Origin: Nematostella vectensis
Taxonomy: Eukaryota > Cnidaria > Anthozoa > Actiniaria > Edwardsiidae
Reading direction: 5' to 3'
Assembly: GCF_932526225.1 (NCBI RefSeq)
Contig: NC_064045.1
Span: 5,779,498-5,843,497, forward strand
DNA length: 64,000 nucleotides
Numbering within the stretch: the first letter of the stretch is position 1; every line of letters begins with the position of its first letter. The notes beneath the pieces are model-generated. The model was given only the letters and a program-made list of their open reading frames with translations. It searched no databases and was not told the DNA's origin. Shown piece after piece: positions 54,301 through 64,000 of this stretch. Made by a program: the position numbers and the translations under genes.

Positions 54301-57300
54301 AGATACAACAACAGGTGTTAGAAAAAGACAGATGGGCAGACGGAAGAAAGGATATTGCTTACCTTGGTGTGTACAACACTTGCAAATGCTGTGAGAAACC
54401 AGTGAAGAGTGATCAGCGACAACTCTGTGTGATAAAAAAGGATAAAGGATAAATTGAGCATGATAATACAATATGCTAATCACAACATCCCCATGACATT
54501 CCAAATATGGATAAGGGCAGATTTATCGTGATGCCCTGGTACCTTGTGAATGAAAATACCACAAGGTTAATATTTATTTTGTGTTTTTTTTAAGATGCTT
54601 AACACAACATCCCCATGGCATTGCAAGTAAGGGTTAGATATAAATAAATGTGTGTGTTTTCTGGGATTTGGGGCACAAATTAACAAAAATCTGCGAGTGC
54701 GCAGCACTTTCTTAGAAAATTAACACTGCATAACTTTGATATTAGTAAACACAATTTACATTGTATTTTTACTTTCTTTTTTTCCCTAGGATTTAAAAAG
54801 CAGTTGAGGATTTTAAATAACAGGGATATTTCATTGAGGTTTGTAGTTAGTAATATATTAGCAGTCATGTACTTAGTGATTAGTATTCCCTAAGTTGCAA
54901 CTTTGTTTTCATTGTTTTCCTCCAGGAAAACAAAGTTGCAACTGAGGGAATACTTATCGCTAAGTTGATAACCATATTGTATAATGCCCTCGCCGCTTGA
55001 CACCTTAATTACTATGAGATTTAGGGGGATCAAATGGAGGGCGCTGATTGGTCGAGTGGCAGTGATCATTTTCTATCTATGGATAAGGTCCACTTTATCG
55101 TGGACGGTTAAAGCCGCATTTTAACCAGTTTACTTAAGGTCGATTACGTAACAATAATTTTTAACGGAAAACGAGAAATATATTTCAAATCGTAAAAGCA
55201 ATCTGTTTATTGGAAGTTTCTTCGAGGATGCGACTGATTATTTCGAGTGGATGGCCTGTTTAATAGCGCGGATTCTAATAGATTTTTTTGCCTCTTGTCG
55301 GTTGAGGTTTCCGTCCGCCCTCCGGAAGTAAACTGGTGATAATGCGGCTTTAATATATATGGTTTTGTCTTTTTGAATGTGTTTGTCACTGCGTGCTCGT
55401 ACCGATGTCATGTTCCTTCAGCTGCTGGTCTGTGTGCGGCAGGTAACTAACGATCAGCTGACGAAGCACGCGCTGGTCCGCCTGGCATACAAAGAAACCA
55501 TGATGATGAAAACAATAAACATGAAGAACGATCGTGGGTGGTTGCCAATGCCAACAACGATGATGATGATGACGACGACGATGATGATTATAATAATGAT
55601 GGACGATGGTGGGTGATGTCAATGCCAATGACGATGATGATGATGACGACGCGATGATGATGATGATAATAATGATGATGGACGATGGTTGGTGATGTCA
55701 ATGCTAACGACGACGATGATGATGATGACGACGACGATGATGATAATAATGATGATGGACGATGGTGGGTGATGTCAATGCCAACGACGATGATGATGAT
55801 GATGACGACGATGATGATGATAATAATGATGATGGACGATGGTGGGTGATGTCAATGCCAACGACGATGATGATGATGACGACGACGATGATGATGATGA
55901 TAATAATGATAGATGATGGTGGGTGATGTCAATGCCAACGACGACGATGATGATGATAATGAATGATGGTGGGTGATGCCAATGACAATGACGATGATGG
56001 TGATGATGGTGATGACAATGAGAAAAATGATGGTGATGAGTACCTGTACGCCAATAAGTGTGCTGGAGTAGTAGGAAGGCGGGTTGAGGTCCTCGATTAT
56101 AGTACTCGTCAGCCAGAAGGCATCCTCCTCCTCCACAAACAACAATAGCGACGCAACGATCTACACAGAACAAATGTAACAATACATTAATACAGACACC
56201 TGTATCCGTAATCCTTCTAAAATTCTAGATAGATACTAGTTCTGATTCTAGATAGATGCTTCTTCTGCAACCGGTTCTCTTTACGCTTGGACAAACTAGT
56301 TAATAGGCCATGTGTTCTACTATTGATATATGTAAGCTTTACTAAAAATGTTCCCACCTATACCATTCCTATGCCTTGACAGTATCAAATGTCACATACC
56401 ACACCCTAGCCAATGTCGCATACCACACCCTATCCAATGTCACATACCATACCCTATCCAATGTCGCATACCACGCCCAATCCAATGTCACATACCACAC
56501 CCAATCCAATGTCACATACCACACCCTAGCCAATGTCACATACCACACCCTAGCCAATCTCACATACCACACCCTATCCAATGTCACATACCACACCCTA
56601 GCCAGTCTCACACCACACCAAAGCCAATGTCACATACCACACCCTAGCCAATGTCACATACCACACCCTATCCAATGTCACATACCACACCCTAGCCAAT
56701 GTCACATACCACACCCAAGCTAGTGTCAAATACCACACCCTATCCAATGTCACATACCACACCCTATCCAATGTCACATACCACACCCTAGCCAATGTCA
56801 CATACCACACCCAAGCCAATGTCACATACCACACCCTATCCAATCTCACATACCACACCCAAGCCAGTGTCAAATACCACACCCTATCCAATGCCACATA
56901 CCACACCCTAGCCAATCTCACATACCACACCCAATCCAATCTCACATACCACACCCTATCCAATGTCACATACCACACCCTAGCCAATCTCAAATACCAC
57001 ACCCTATCCAATGTCACATACCACACCCTAGCCAATGTCACATACCACACCCTATCCAATGTCACATACCACACCCAAGCCAATGTCACATACCACACCC
57101 TAGCCAATGTGACATACCACACCCTAGCCAATGTCACATACTACACCCAAGCCAATGTCACATACCACACCCTATCCAATGTCACATACCACACCCAAGC
57201 CAATGTCACATACCACACCCTATCTAATGTCACATACCACACCCTAGCCAATCTCACATACCACACCCAATCCAATGTCACATACCACACCCTATCCAAT

Positions 57301-60300
57301 GTCACATACCACACCCTAGCCAGTCTCACACCACACCAAAGCCAATGTCACATACCACACCCTAGCCAATGTCACATACCACACCCTATCCAATGTCACA
57401 TACCACACCCTATCCAATGTCACATACCACACCCTAGCCAATCTCAAATACCACACCCTATCCAATGTCACATACCACACCCTATCCAATGTCACATACC
57501 ACACCCTAGCCAATGTCACATACCACACCCAAGCCAATGTCACATACCACACCCTATCCAATCTCACATACCACACCCAAGCCAGTGTCAAATACCACAC
57601 CCTATCCAATGCCACATACCACACCCTAGCCAATCTCACATACCACACCCAATCCAATCTCACATACCACACCCTATCCAATGTCACATACCACACCCTA
57701 GCCAATCTCAAATACCACACCCTATCCAATGTCACATACCACACCCTATCCAATGTCACATACCACACCCAAGCCAATGTCACATACCACACCCTAGCCA
57801 ATGTGACATACCACACCCTAGCCAATGTCACATACCACACCCTAGCCAATGTCACATACCACACCCTAGCCAATGTCACACACCACACCCTAGCCAATGT
57901 CACATACCACACCCAAGCCAATGTCACATACCACACCCAAGCCAATGTCACATACCACACCCAAGCCAATGTCACATACCACACCCTATCCAATGTCACA
58001 CACCACACCCTATCCAATCTCACATACCACACCCTATCCAATGTCACATACCACACCCAAGCCAATGTCACATACCACACCCTATCCAATGTCACATACC
58101 ACACCCAAGACAATGTCAATACCACACCCTATCCAATGTCACATACCACACCCTAGCCAATCTCACATACCACACCCAATCCAATGTCACATACCACACC
58201 CTATCAAATGTCACATACCACACCCTAGCCAGTCTCACACCACACCAAAGCCAATGTCACATACCACACCCTATCCAATGTCACATACCACACCCTAGCC
58301 AATGTCACATACCACACCCAAGCTAATGTCACACACCACACCCTACCCAATGTCACATACCACACCCTATCCAATGTCACACACCACACCCTATCCAATG
58401 TCACATACCACACCCTATCCAATCTCACATAAAACACCCAAGCCAATGTCACATACCACACCCTATCCAATGTCACGTACCACACCCTATCCAATGTCAC
58501 ACACCACAACCTATCCAATGTCACATACCACACCCTATCCAATCTCACATAAAACACCCAAGCCAATGTCACACACCACACCCTACCCAATGTCACATAC
58601 CACACCCTATCCAATGTCACACACCACACCCTATCCAATGTCACATACCACACCCTATCCAATCTCACATAAAACACCCAAGCCAATGTCACACACCACA
58701 CCCTATCCAATGTCATACACCACACCCTATCCAATCTCACATAAAACACCCAAGCCAATGTCACACACCACACCCTATCCAATGTCATACACCACACCCT
58801 ATCCAATCTCACATAAAACACCCAAGCCAATGTCACGTACCATGCCCATGCCCTGACAGTAACCAATGTCAGGGTAAAGCCAGGCGAGTGATCTTAGGAT
58901 GCGTCTCATCCTTAGCAGGCCCGTGCTTGTGGGGGTGGAGAAGCATGCATTGTTGGGCATCGTACGAAGCAGGTCCTGAAAAATCACACATAGATTAGAT
59001 AGATTTTAGCCAAATCGCACCATTGGTCTATTATCAAAGCTGCATTCTGATTGGTTGGCCTACTAGGAGTTGGAAGCTACAGCCTATCAGTCGCGAAGAA
59101 ACAGAGAAGACAAGATTTTTGGCTATACAATTTTACCTACTAGTGTGATTTGACTAACACAATTATTCTTCTAGCCCTCATGGTCTCTGAGCTATAGACT
59201 CAGAGTCCTTATAAGCTGAAGGAATAATTATGGAATATCACAAGGGTGTTATTGTACACACGACGCTCATTGGTTAAAATCAAGCACGGTGTACATTCTT
59301 GCAATTGTGAAAAAGAATAAGAAGATCTAGCTGGAGGCAAATACATAAAAAGTTTTACAAGCGATAGACAGCTATACTATTCTCAGATGTTGGCCATCCT
59401 TACCTTTTCGATCTGTTTGGAAGCGGGTGAGTTCTCGTCTGAGCTGGCACGGACCACTTGCTTGTAGGTGAACTCAGCGTTGATCTTCTTTTGCAGGGCG
59501 CCAGATATCCGCATCCATATCTAAACAGACGTTAGGGGCAAAGATAAGGGAAAATATTTTTTTGGACGGAGAAGAACTGCCCAAAATATAAAAGTGGCAA
59601 GGCAGAAGAAGACGGAGCAACGGTTCACATTCAGATCTATAAAAGTCATGTAGAGCAGCGGTGGATCCAGGATTTCACAATGGGGGGTGGATAATGGCCG
59701 GATAGACGGTAGGTTATGGTAGGTCACATAGATCTAACAATACCTAACGATGAATTAAATTTGTCGCGTCAGCAGAGTCAAGCCCCCCCCCTCCCCCTGA
59801 ATCCGCCCCTGTTACACCAGCTCTTACATACCGGGGCACGCATACTGTGTGGAATTCCCGAACAGACGAGCTCTCTCAGCTTGTCTGAGTGCGGGAAACT
59901 GGGAGAAACCTTGTCCCAGGTCATGTCGCCCACATCCTGGTTTTGTGTGAACTCAAGATAAGCCGTCCACTTCAGTCGTAAGCTGTCATCTTCGTTCGTG
60001 ACAAAGTTTCCTGGGTCTGGGTCTTTGTATTCATGCTCCAAGTCTTCTACAAAAAAACAGATAGGCTCGGATTATGCTTGGTGCACACTAGTGACATAAC
60101 GACATAATGACATAAGCACGCCCATTCTTCTGTTCGTAAGCCCGACAAATAACGAAATGGACATAATGGCATAAATGGAAAAAAAAATGTTTTTTTTTTA
60201 TGGATGTTTGCTGAGGTTGATTCAATGGGATAATTCTTTGTTTGGCCTTCACCGAGTGAGAAAGGAATTTTCTAGTGAATGGCCTCATACTCTCCAGTGT

Positions 60301-63174
60301 GGACCATCTACCCAACCTTATTCAAAAATTGTTTTTAAGCTTATTCTGGGTTCCTTGGACCTGGAAATGTTTTGTTTGGCTTTGGGGCAAAGAGACTGTT
60401 GGCAAAGAGACTGTTTGCTTGTCTCTTTTTGTGGTTCGGAATTTTGTGTCTTTTTTGGTAAGAAATGTTTCCAGGTTTAAGCATTTGTTTACGAATTGGT
60501 CAGAAATCAAGGTTGATATTTTGACAATAGAGTCAATTCTATTACATTGCTTGGATGCGCTTTTGAAGGTCGTCTATGCCTTGGAGGAATCCACGAGTAT
60601 CCGGGTCTGATGATGTTTGGTTTGCATTTATGACGTATTGGAGTTGGGCCTATATTTTACAGGCGCCTCGGGGCGTAATAGTAATGAAAAGGTTAACCCC
60701 AAGGGATAACAAAATGAGTGTGGTCAACAGTAATTTCAAAAAGCAAATCGATGCATAGTCACAGAAATTTTAAGCGATAAGACATAGCAATCAGGGCGTA
60801 GTCACAAAGATTTCAACCTTAAGAGAACCTTGAAGATTGAAGATTTAAACCTTGGAGAATTTGGAATATTACTAGCCTTATTTGTACTTTGTTTGTTGCA
60901 CCTATTTCATTACTCATAGCAAACATAAAGTTTGACCAGTCGGCAGAACAAATGAAGACAGTGATAGTACCATTAGGTATGGGAAATCTGAAGATGGCAA
61001 TCTTATCAGTCTGTCTTGAACAGTCTTACTTTGACTAAACAATTTCAAACAATTCACAGAACCTACCTCCATCCATAATAAAGCCAAACTCGTCGTACTG
61101 CCCCTCGGGCCGGTGACCAGAGTCCTCAGTCTAAAGAAAAAAAAAAGACAGCTTATTTGAAGTGCTCATGGTATCGATGCTGCTGGGTTCTTATGCACAG
61201 AAAGTGCAACAACCGTTGGGAGAGACAAAGTCACAAATGAACAGCTCTGGGGAAGAACAGGGGAAGAACCAATAGCAGTGAGGAAAAAGTTAGACACATG
61301 CACAATGAAAGCAAACAGAAAATACCCCCGGGAACACCTTAAACAGATGGTTCTGGTATGAAAGGCTGACCCAAACAATGACAGCAATCTAATTTCCCTC
61401 TACGTCTTTGTAATAAAACTCTGTAATCAACCAAATACTAGAGCTTGTGAGATAAGAGCCTTGTGTTATTATTTTTACAACAATTTCTTTTTTCTTTCAC
61501 TCATATGACAATTCATGTAAAATTTTAAAAAAAACGAACAGTAACTGTTGCACTTATTGATAACTGTGCTTGAATAAGCTTTTTCTTCATCATTTAAATA
61601 AATTAAAATAAAACTAAATATATGTTCTGCTTCTTAGGAATTGAAGTAAAGCCAAAGGGTCTCTAAACAAAAGGATGGTCAAAATGAATTTGTGAAAGGG
61701 GTGATCTTATCCCTTTTATACCACTGGAATGGGGAATAGATCAAAGGGCTCTGTGAGCCGACTCGTGAATGCAAATTTGTTTTTGTAGTTATTGTCTTGT
61801 GTGCATAAAAGATATACAGGATGAATTTTGAACAGAGGATGAACACATCCAAGATGCTGAAAGTACAAAAAAATGCCCTTTCTTTTCGATGTGATGAAAC
61901 ACCAAGAACAGTATGATCATTTATTATTATCATAAAAAGTAAAAAAAAAAAATTAGATATCACAACAAGGGATCGAACCTCCGGTCTCTGATGTCTTAGA
62001 CAAGCGACAGAACCACGATACCACCGAGGCATTGCCGAAGTAACTCCTGAGTAAAATTAGGTTTTATCCTAATTGGTATCTCACCGTTAGGACTGCTTTT
62101 CTTAGCATGTCAAATTTCGCTCTATTCTTTCCGGAAACAAAGGTTAAATACCCAAAATAATTAACCAAAGCACAGTCACACAATGTATTTTAAGCATGTC
62201 AACATTCTAGAAAGGCGCAAAATCGTTATTCGATGAATAAGCGTGTTTGAACGAGTTTTGTTTGATATTTAGTACTTAACTTATAAAAAACAATTTATGA
62301 AAGTCGATACTAGTTTTCTTGACCTGCAAACAGTGGCTTTCTCTTAGTACCCTGCAAACAAAGGCCATGCTAAAAGAGGCTTTTCCCTTGTTCTCTGACT
62401 TTAAAAGTCGCAGCTTCGGCTATCCGCTCTTTCAGCACAAATTCAAACAAATAACGCGAAAACGCAGAGACGCGAAAGTGCTAAAACAAGGAGAATTCAA
62501 AGCTTTGCTAGCATTTTACTTGTTTTGTTTGCAAACTAACAACTTGAATTGGACAGAACCGTAGAAGATCGATTGACGTCAGTGACGAAGGCGCATGCGC
62601 ACGCTCAACCCACATCGAAGACTTTTCTATAAAAACTAGCTTATATAATATATATACTTTACGGCCATAATACGCAACGACCGTAACGGTCACAGGTCGA
62701 TTACAAGGCTCTTTTATAGTACTAAGCTTTCTTACCGGAAGTTGGTCACCGGAAGTTTACAGGAAGATCTAAGAATTGCTGTGTTGAGAAAACACAGAAA
62801 GACCACAAAAAGTTTACGGATGATCCATCCGATGATCGAGTGACACAGAAGTCCCTCCAATAAAAAGGGCCTTGAGTAGGGGGTGCAAAAAGCCTGTTGT
62901 TGGCTCCACAGCAGGTGAGTGTGTGAGTGTGCAAAGTAAAGGTGTAGGTGAGTGTGTGAGTGTGCACTAGTAGTCTGGACAGGGGGTACCTGTTGTATTC
63001 TGGAAAGGATATCCTGGGGCCACATGCTCGGAGTCAATGCTGAAAAAGGGCCTCCAATGGCGGGGTAGAAGGAGCCATTGACTGGGGTGCTGCCACCGGC
63101 TACAGGGATAGCAGAGTCGTCCCATGCCAGATTATCCTCATACTCATCGTCTTCATCCTCACTTAGCGTGGGCG
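43021..63174 (-). CDS. SGSM3: SGSM3 (TBC-SH3-RUN) orthologue, 29 exons, first exon(s) missing
   Basis: Small G protein signalling modulator 3: a TBC-domain RabGAP-like protein that also carries SH3 and RUN domains, linked in vertebrates to Rab/Rap regulation and connexin and merlin partners. The visible exons encode about 790 residues (human about 749) and are all in phase. Exon lists are given in the three domain entries. The visible part begins with an acidic stretch ([10 protein letters not shown]) before [20 protein letters not shown], which matches the human N-terminus. It ends [15 protein letters not shown]. The 5'-most visible exon needs one base from an upstream exon, so the start codon lies beyond 64000. 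Most introns hold a minisatellite, and several arrays repeat an exon boundary. Orthology is firm: blocks of near-identity occur along the whole length. Confidence 0.97.
43137..43697. repeat. 33-bp minisatellite with CACGTG motifs, about 17 copies
   Basis: Unit GCTAATGGCATCGCATGATA then ATGTCACGTGCAA, in the last SGSM3 intron. Two linked unit types occur: TAATGTCACGTG (about 11 units) and TAGTGTCACGCG (about 6). CATCGCATG and CATCGGATG alternate on the left side, giving a higher-order pattern. Confidence 0.97.
44587..44707. mobile_element. Foldback element, copy D (near-perfect hairpin)
   Basis: CCAGAAGAATGAATACAATA then CACCAAAAACTGGAATTCGA, CTCTGCCAAATTTTCGTC; after a short spacer (TTTCTTCAGGGCAG) the same arm returns inverted: AAATTTGGCAGAGTCGAATT CCAGTTTTTGGTGTATT. 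Best-preserved family member; SGSM3 intron. Confidence 0.9.
45656..45820. mobile_element. Inverted-repeat element with poly-C, TIR GCCGTAGCAG
   Basis: GGCCGTAGCAGGGGGTGGGG at the left; a poly-C run then CGAAGCCTGCTACGGC at the right. It shares ATGACCAGTAGGGG with a fragment near 32880. SGSM3 intron, no coding capacity. Confidence 0.7.
46610..47100. repeat. 36-bp minisatellite including an SGSM3 acceptor-like segment, about 13 copies
   Basis: Unit TTAGGAAAGGGGTGTCAAGT then CTGGTGTTGACGAATG. On the gene strand each unit reads ...CACCAGACTTGACACC, resembling the real acceptor junction CATCAG|ACTTGACGAG of exon 46542-46494 next to the array. Confidence 0.95.
47905..48085. repeat. Dispersed element, copy 1 (CCATCGGCT...TTATTTTGAAGTTT)
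   Basis: Shares ATCAATTTCCATCGGCTTAT then TCAAGC, and GGTTATTTTGAAGTTTTCTT with the copies at 49051-49270 and 53970-54200. Degenerate; SGSM3 intron. Confidence 0.65.
48495..48796. mobile_element. MITE, 302 bp, TIR TTACTGTCGAATCCGTTGTA
   Basis: TTACTGTCGAATCCGTTGTA then TCGCGAC at the left; GTCGCGATACAACGGATTCG then ACAGTAA at the right. The arms continue inward (CGCATTTTCAAAACA against GTTTTGAAAACGCG; TCTGTTCCGCCAGT against ACTGACGGAACAGA). No coding capacity; SGSM3 intron. Confidence 0.9.
48847..51510 (-). CDS. SGSM3: SGSM3, linker and SH3 domain exons
   Basis: Exons in transcript order: 51510-51453, 51274-51227, 51063-50993, 50776-50709, 49993-49906, 49334-49280, 48896-48847. The linker has a basic [17 protein letters not shown] segment, then [20 protein letters not shown]. 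The SH3 domain reads [20 protein letters not shown], then [20 protein letters not shown] and [19 protein letters not shown]. It keeps the ALYDF-like start (ALLDF), the acidic RT loop (DDDELGF), the conserved Trp pair region (CWVGEL) and the GWFPAKFV ending. The exon at 50709-50776 ends at the real donor next to an array that repeats that donor. Confidence 0.95.
49051..49270. repeat. Dispersed element, copy 2, abutting an SGSM3 donor
   Basis: About 220 bp, closely similar to 53970-54200: CATCGGCTAATTCAAGCGGG, then GGACTTCATTCGTAGATTGT and GAAGTTTCCTTG. It ends (CGACATTCT) within about 10 bp of the 5' splice site of exon 49334-49280. Confidence 0.85.
50160..50745. repeat. 61-bp minisatellite containing an SGSM3 exon end and splice donor, about 9 copies
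   Basis: Unit CCTTACCTTGTCATGTTAAT then GAAGCGCTCGTGGTCGCGCG and TGATTGCGTTAAATCGCATG T. On the gene strand each unit carries the codons for about RDHERFINM and AAG|GTAAGG, copying the end of exon 50776-50709. Degenerate units occur at the left edge. Confidence 0.96.
51525..51728. repeat. Tandem duplication of about 105 bp
   Basis: Two copies containing CAGCAATAATACAAAGACAA then AGAAACATTTTTGGCAGGAA and GGTAACCAGTCAGAGTGTGA. SGSM3 intron. Confidence 0.92.
51730..52490. repeat. Complex 77-bp minisatellite including an SGSM3 splice donor
   Basis: Unit GTTGATATATGTTCAATGTG then GCATGACCTTACATGCTTAG, TGATGTATTGGCATGTTTAG and TGTAGCTTGTGTGATGT, with shorter sub-repeats at the left. ACCTTACATGCTTAGTAATG also forms the junction of exon 52603-52472 (gene strand CTAAGCAT|GTAAGG). 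Confidence 0.93.
52472..63174 (-). CDS. SGSM3: SGSM3, N-terminus and TBC (RabGAP) domain exons
   Basis: Exons in transcript order: 63174-62990, 61130-61067, 60046-59832, 59520-59404, 58975-58841, 56160-56044, 55481-55403, 54424-54363, 54296-54213, 52936-52841, 52603-52472. The TBC domain begins with the [20 protein letters not shown] block. The arginine-finger motif IEKDLLR spans the 59404/58975 junction, and the glutamine finger is YCQG in [14 protein letters not shown], so both catalytic residues are present. [47 protein letters not shown] and [14 protein letters not shown] follow in family order. The last exon ([20 protein letters not shown]) leads into the linker. Confidence 0.95.
52670..52732. 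repeat. Short perfect hairpin
   Basis: GAAATGATATATTGCTATCA and TAGCAATATATCATTTCC are inverted around a CATCATTTAATAATGATG centre. SGSM3 intron. Confidence 0.8.
52975..53682. repeat. 54-bp minisatellite, about 13 copies
   Basis: Unit GATAGAAAGGGTATTACATA then CAGGGAGTGGTGACCATATC and GAGACTCCAATATA; variants have AACAAACAGGAAGTAG or ACAAACACAAAGTAG. SGSM3 intron next to the acceptor of exon 52936-52841; any link to that acceptor is weak. Confidence 0.97.
53970..54200. repeat. Dispersed element, copy 3, abutting an SGSM3 donor
   Basis: Close match to 49051-49270 (CGATCGGCTAATTCAAGCGG; GGACTTCATTCGTAGATTGT; CGACATTCTTTAA). It ends about 12 bp from the 5' splice site of exon 54296-54213. Preceded by a poly-C run of about 25 at 53883-53906. 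Confidence 0.85.
54881..54957. repeat. Inverted-repeat hairpin
   Basis: GTATTCCCTAAGTTGCAACT then TTGTTTTC is mirrored by GAAAACAAAGTTGCAACTGA then GGGAATAC, with a spacer of about 15 bp. SGSM3 intron. Confidence 0.85.
55545..56035. repeat. GAT/GAC trinucleotide-rich minisatellite
   Basis: Repeats of about 75 bp built from GACGATGATGATGATGATGA plus GGACGATGGTGGGTGATGTC AATGCCAA. SGSM3 intron beside exon 56160-56044. Confidence 0.95.
56390..58840. repeat. 24-bp minisatellite, about 100 copies, each with a donor-like GTATGT
   Basis: Unit AATGTCACATACCACACCCT then ATCC or AGCC. On the gene strand each unit reads GGGTGTG|GTATGTGACATT, resembling the true donor at 58841 (CATGGGCATG|GTACGTGACATT). 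The left edge (56360-56395, CCTATGCCTTGACAGTATCA) resembles the exon end CCCATGCCCTGACAGTAACC at 58845. The right end contains longer higher-order repeats. Confidence 0.98.
61962..62032 (-). ncRNA. tRNA-like sequence (SINE head or tRNA pseudogene)
   Basis: Minus strand reads ATGCCTCGGTGGTATCGTGG (A-box-like) and later GAGGTTCGATCCC (B-box). Spacing fits an RNA polymerase III internal promoter, but the acceptor and T stems do not pair well, so it is not an obvious functional tRNA. Probably the 5' end of a tRNA-derived SINE extending toward lower coordinates; SGSM3 intron. Confidence 0.45.
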
Positions 63175-63885
63175 CTGTACAAATAAAGATTATATCATTG
63201 TCATCACTTGGTATGGGTGTTCTACAAATAAAGATTATATCATTGTCATCACTTGGTATGGGTGTTCTACAAATAAAGATGATATCATTGTCATCACTTG
63301 GTATGGGTGTTATACAAATAAAGATGATATCATTGTCATCACTTGGTATGGGTTCTATAAAAATAAAGATGATGCCATTGTCATCACTTTGTATGGGTGT
63401 TATACAAATAAAGATGATGCCATTGTCATCACTTTGTATGGGTGTTATACAAATAAAGATGATGCCATTGTCATCACTTGGCGGGTGTTATGCAAATAAA
63501 GATGATATCATTGTCATCATTTGGCGGGTTACATACAAATCATTAACAAGCATGTATATTGTTATCATTTGGCATGTCTGCTAATTGGCATCATCATCAC
63601 TTAGCATGGGTACTATAAACAAATAAAGATGATATCATTGCCATCACTTAGTGTGGGTACTATACAAATAAAGATAATATCATTGTCATCATTTGGCGGG
63701 TTCCATACAAATCATTAACAAGCATGTATATTGTATTGTATCACTTGGCATGGGTACTATAAACAAATGAAGATGATATCATTGCCATCACTTAGTGTGA
63801 TGGCAATGATGGTACTATACAAATAACGATGGCATCAGCATTAACATAATTTCCATTAATTGGCATGGGTAATAAACAAAAGGTG
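63175..63885. repeat. 45-bp minisatellite including the SGSM3 acceptor region, about 14 copies
   Basis: Unit ACTTGGTATGGGTGTTATAC then AAATAAAGATGATATCATTG TCATC. The gene-strand unit ATCTTTATTTGTA..CACCCATACCAAGTGATG aligns with the acceptor and start of exon 63174-62990 (ATCTTTATTTGTACAG|CGCCCACGC then TAAGTGAGGATG). Degenerate copies continue to about 63960. Confidence 0.93.
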
Positions 63886-64000
63886 ATATCATCATAAAAA
63901 GGACATTACCATCATCACCATATGAGCGAGTGCTAAACAAAACAGAAGATATCGTTTTCATTATCAATTGGCATGAGTGGTACAAAAAAAAAATGATTTC

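Noticed and set aside
55545-56035. His/Asp-rich protein frames
   Set aside because: Produced by GAT/GAC trinucleotide repeats in an SGSM3 intron.
56348-58866. Large frames of HIPHPSQC or VWYVTLDR repeats
   Set aside because: A 24-bp (8-codon) array is open in most frames; no signal of protein selection.
61962-62032. Functional tRNA gene on the minus strand
   Set aside because: Boxes A and B are recognisable, but acceptor and T stems do not pair properly; kept only as a tRNA-like sequence.

Overview
This window is intron-rich animal DNA. It carries PALB2, a Rac GTPase, SIRT7, TMEM186 and SGSM3 orthologues with vertebrate-like intron positions, plus a secreted PAN/Apple-pentraxin mosaic protein. 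That combination suggests a slowly evolving invertebrate, most plausibly an anthozoan cnidarian such as a Nematostella-like sea anemone. The species is inferred from gene content and was not proved. No rRNA, CRISPR array, intact transposase or viral gene was seen.

Layout, left to right. 1-10938 (+): PALB2 from the third coding exon to the stop; the N-terminal coiled-coil exons must lie upstream of the window. 14324-18099 (+): a five-exon secreted PAN/Apple-pentraxin protein. 21389-25606 (-): a complete six-exon Rac GTPase of 192 residues. 26236-31998 (+): a reconstructed 360-residue protein I do not recognise, divergent from Rac. 33094-33837 (-): TMEM186, head to head with 34152-39950 (+): SIRT7, across a short shared promoter holding an ETS-type site. 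43021-63174 (-): SGSM3 (TBC, SH3, RUN), 29 exons, with only its first exon(s) missing beyond the right edge. Exon models were built by matching GT/GC-AG junctions, reading phase and remembered family sequences. Every junction listed keeps phase.

Neighbouring genes mostly alternate head-to-head and tail-to-tail, and they are functionally unrelated: DNA repair, cell-surface recognition, cytoskeletal signalling, mitochondrial complex I assembly, nucleolar deacylation and Rab/Rap regulation. Nothing suggests an operon.

The striking feature is the density of minisatellites, more than fifteen arrays with units from 23 to 97 bp. In several cases the repeat unit contains a piece of a neighbouring exon with its boundary. 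A 75-bp array repeats the last codons and stop of PALB2. 61-bp, 77-bp and 24-bp arrays repeat SGSM3 splice donors. 36-bp and 45-bp arrays repeat SGSM3 splice acceptors. Small non-autonomous inverted-repeat elements fill much of the rest, including a three-copy family and a four-copy foldback family.
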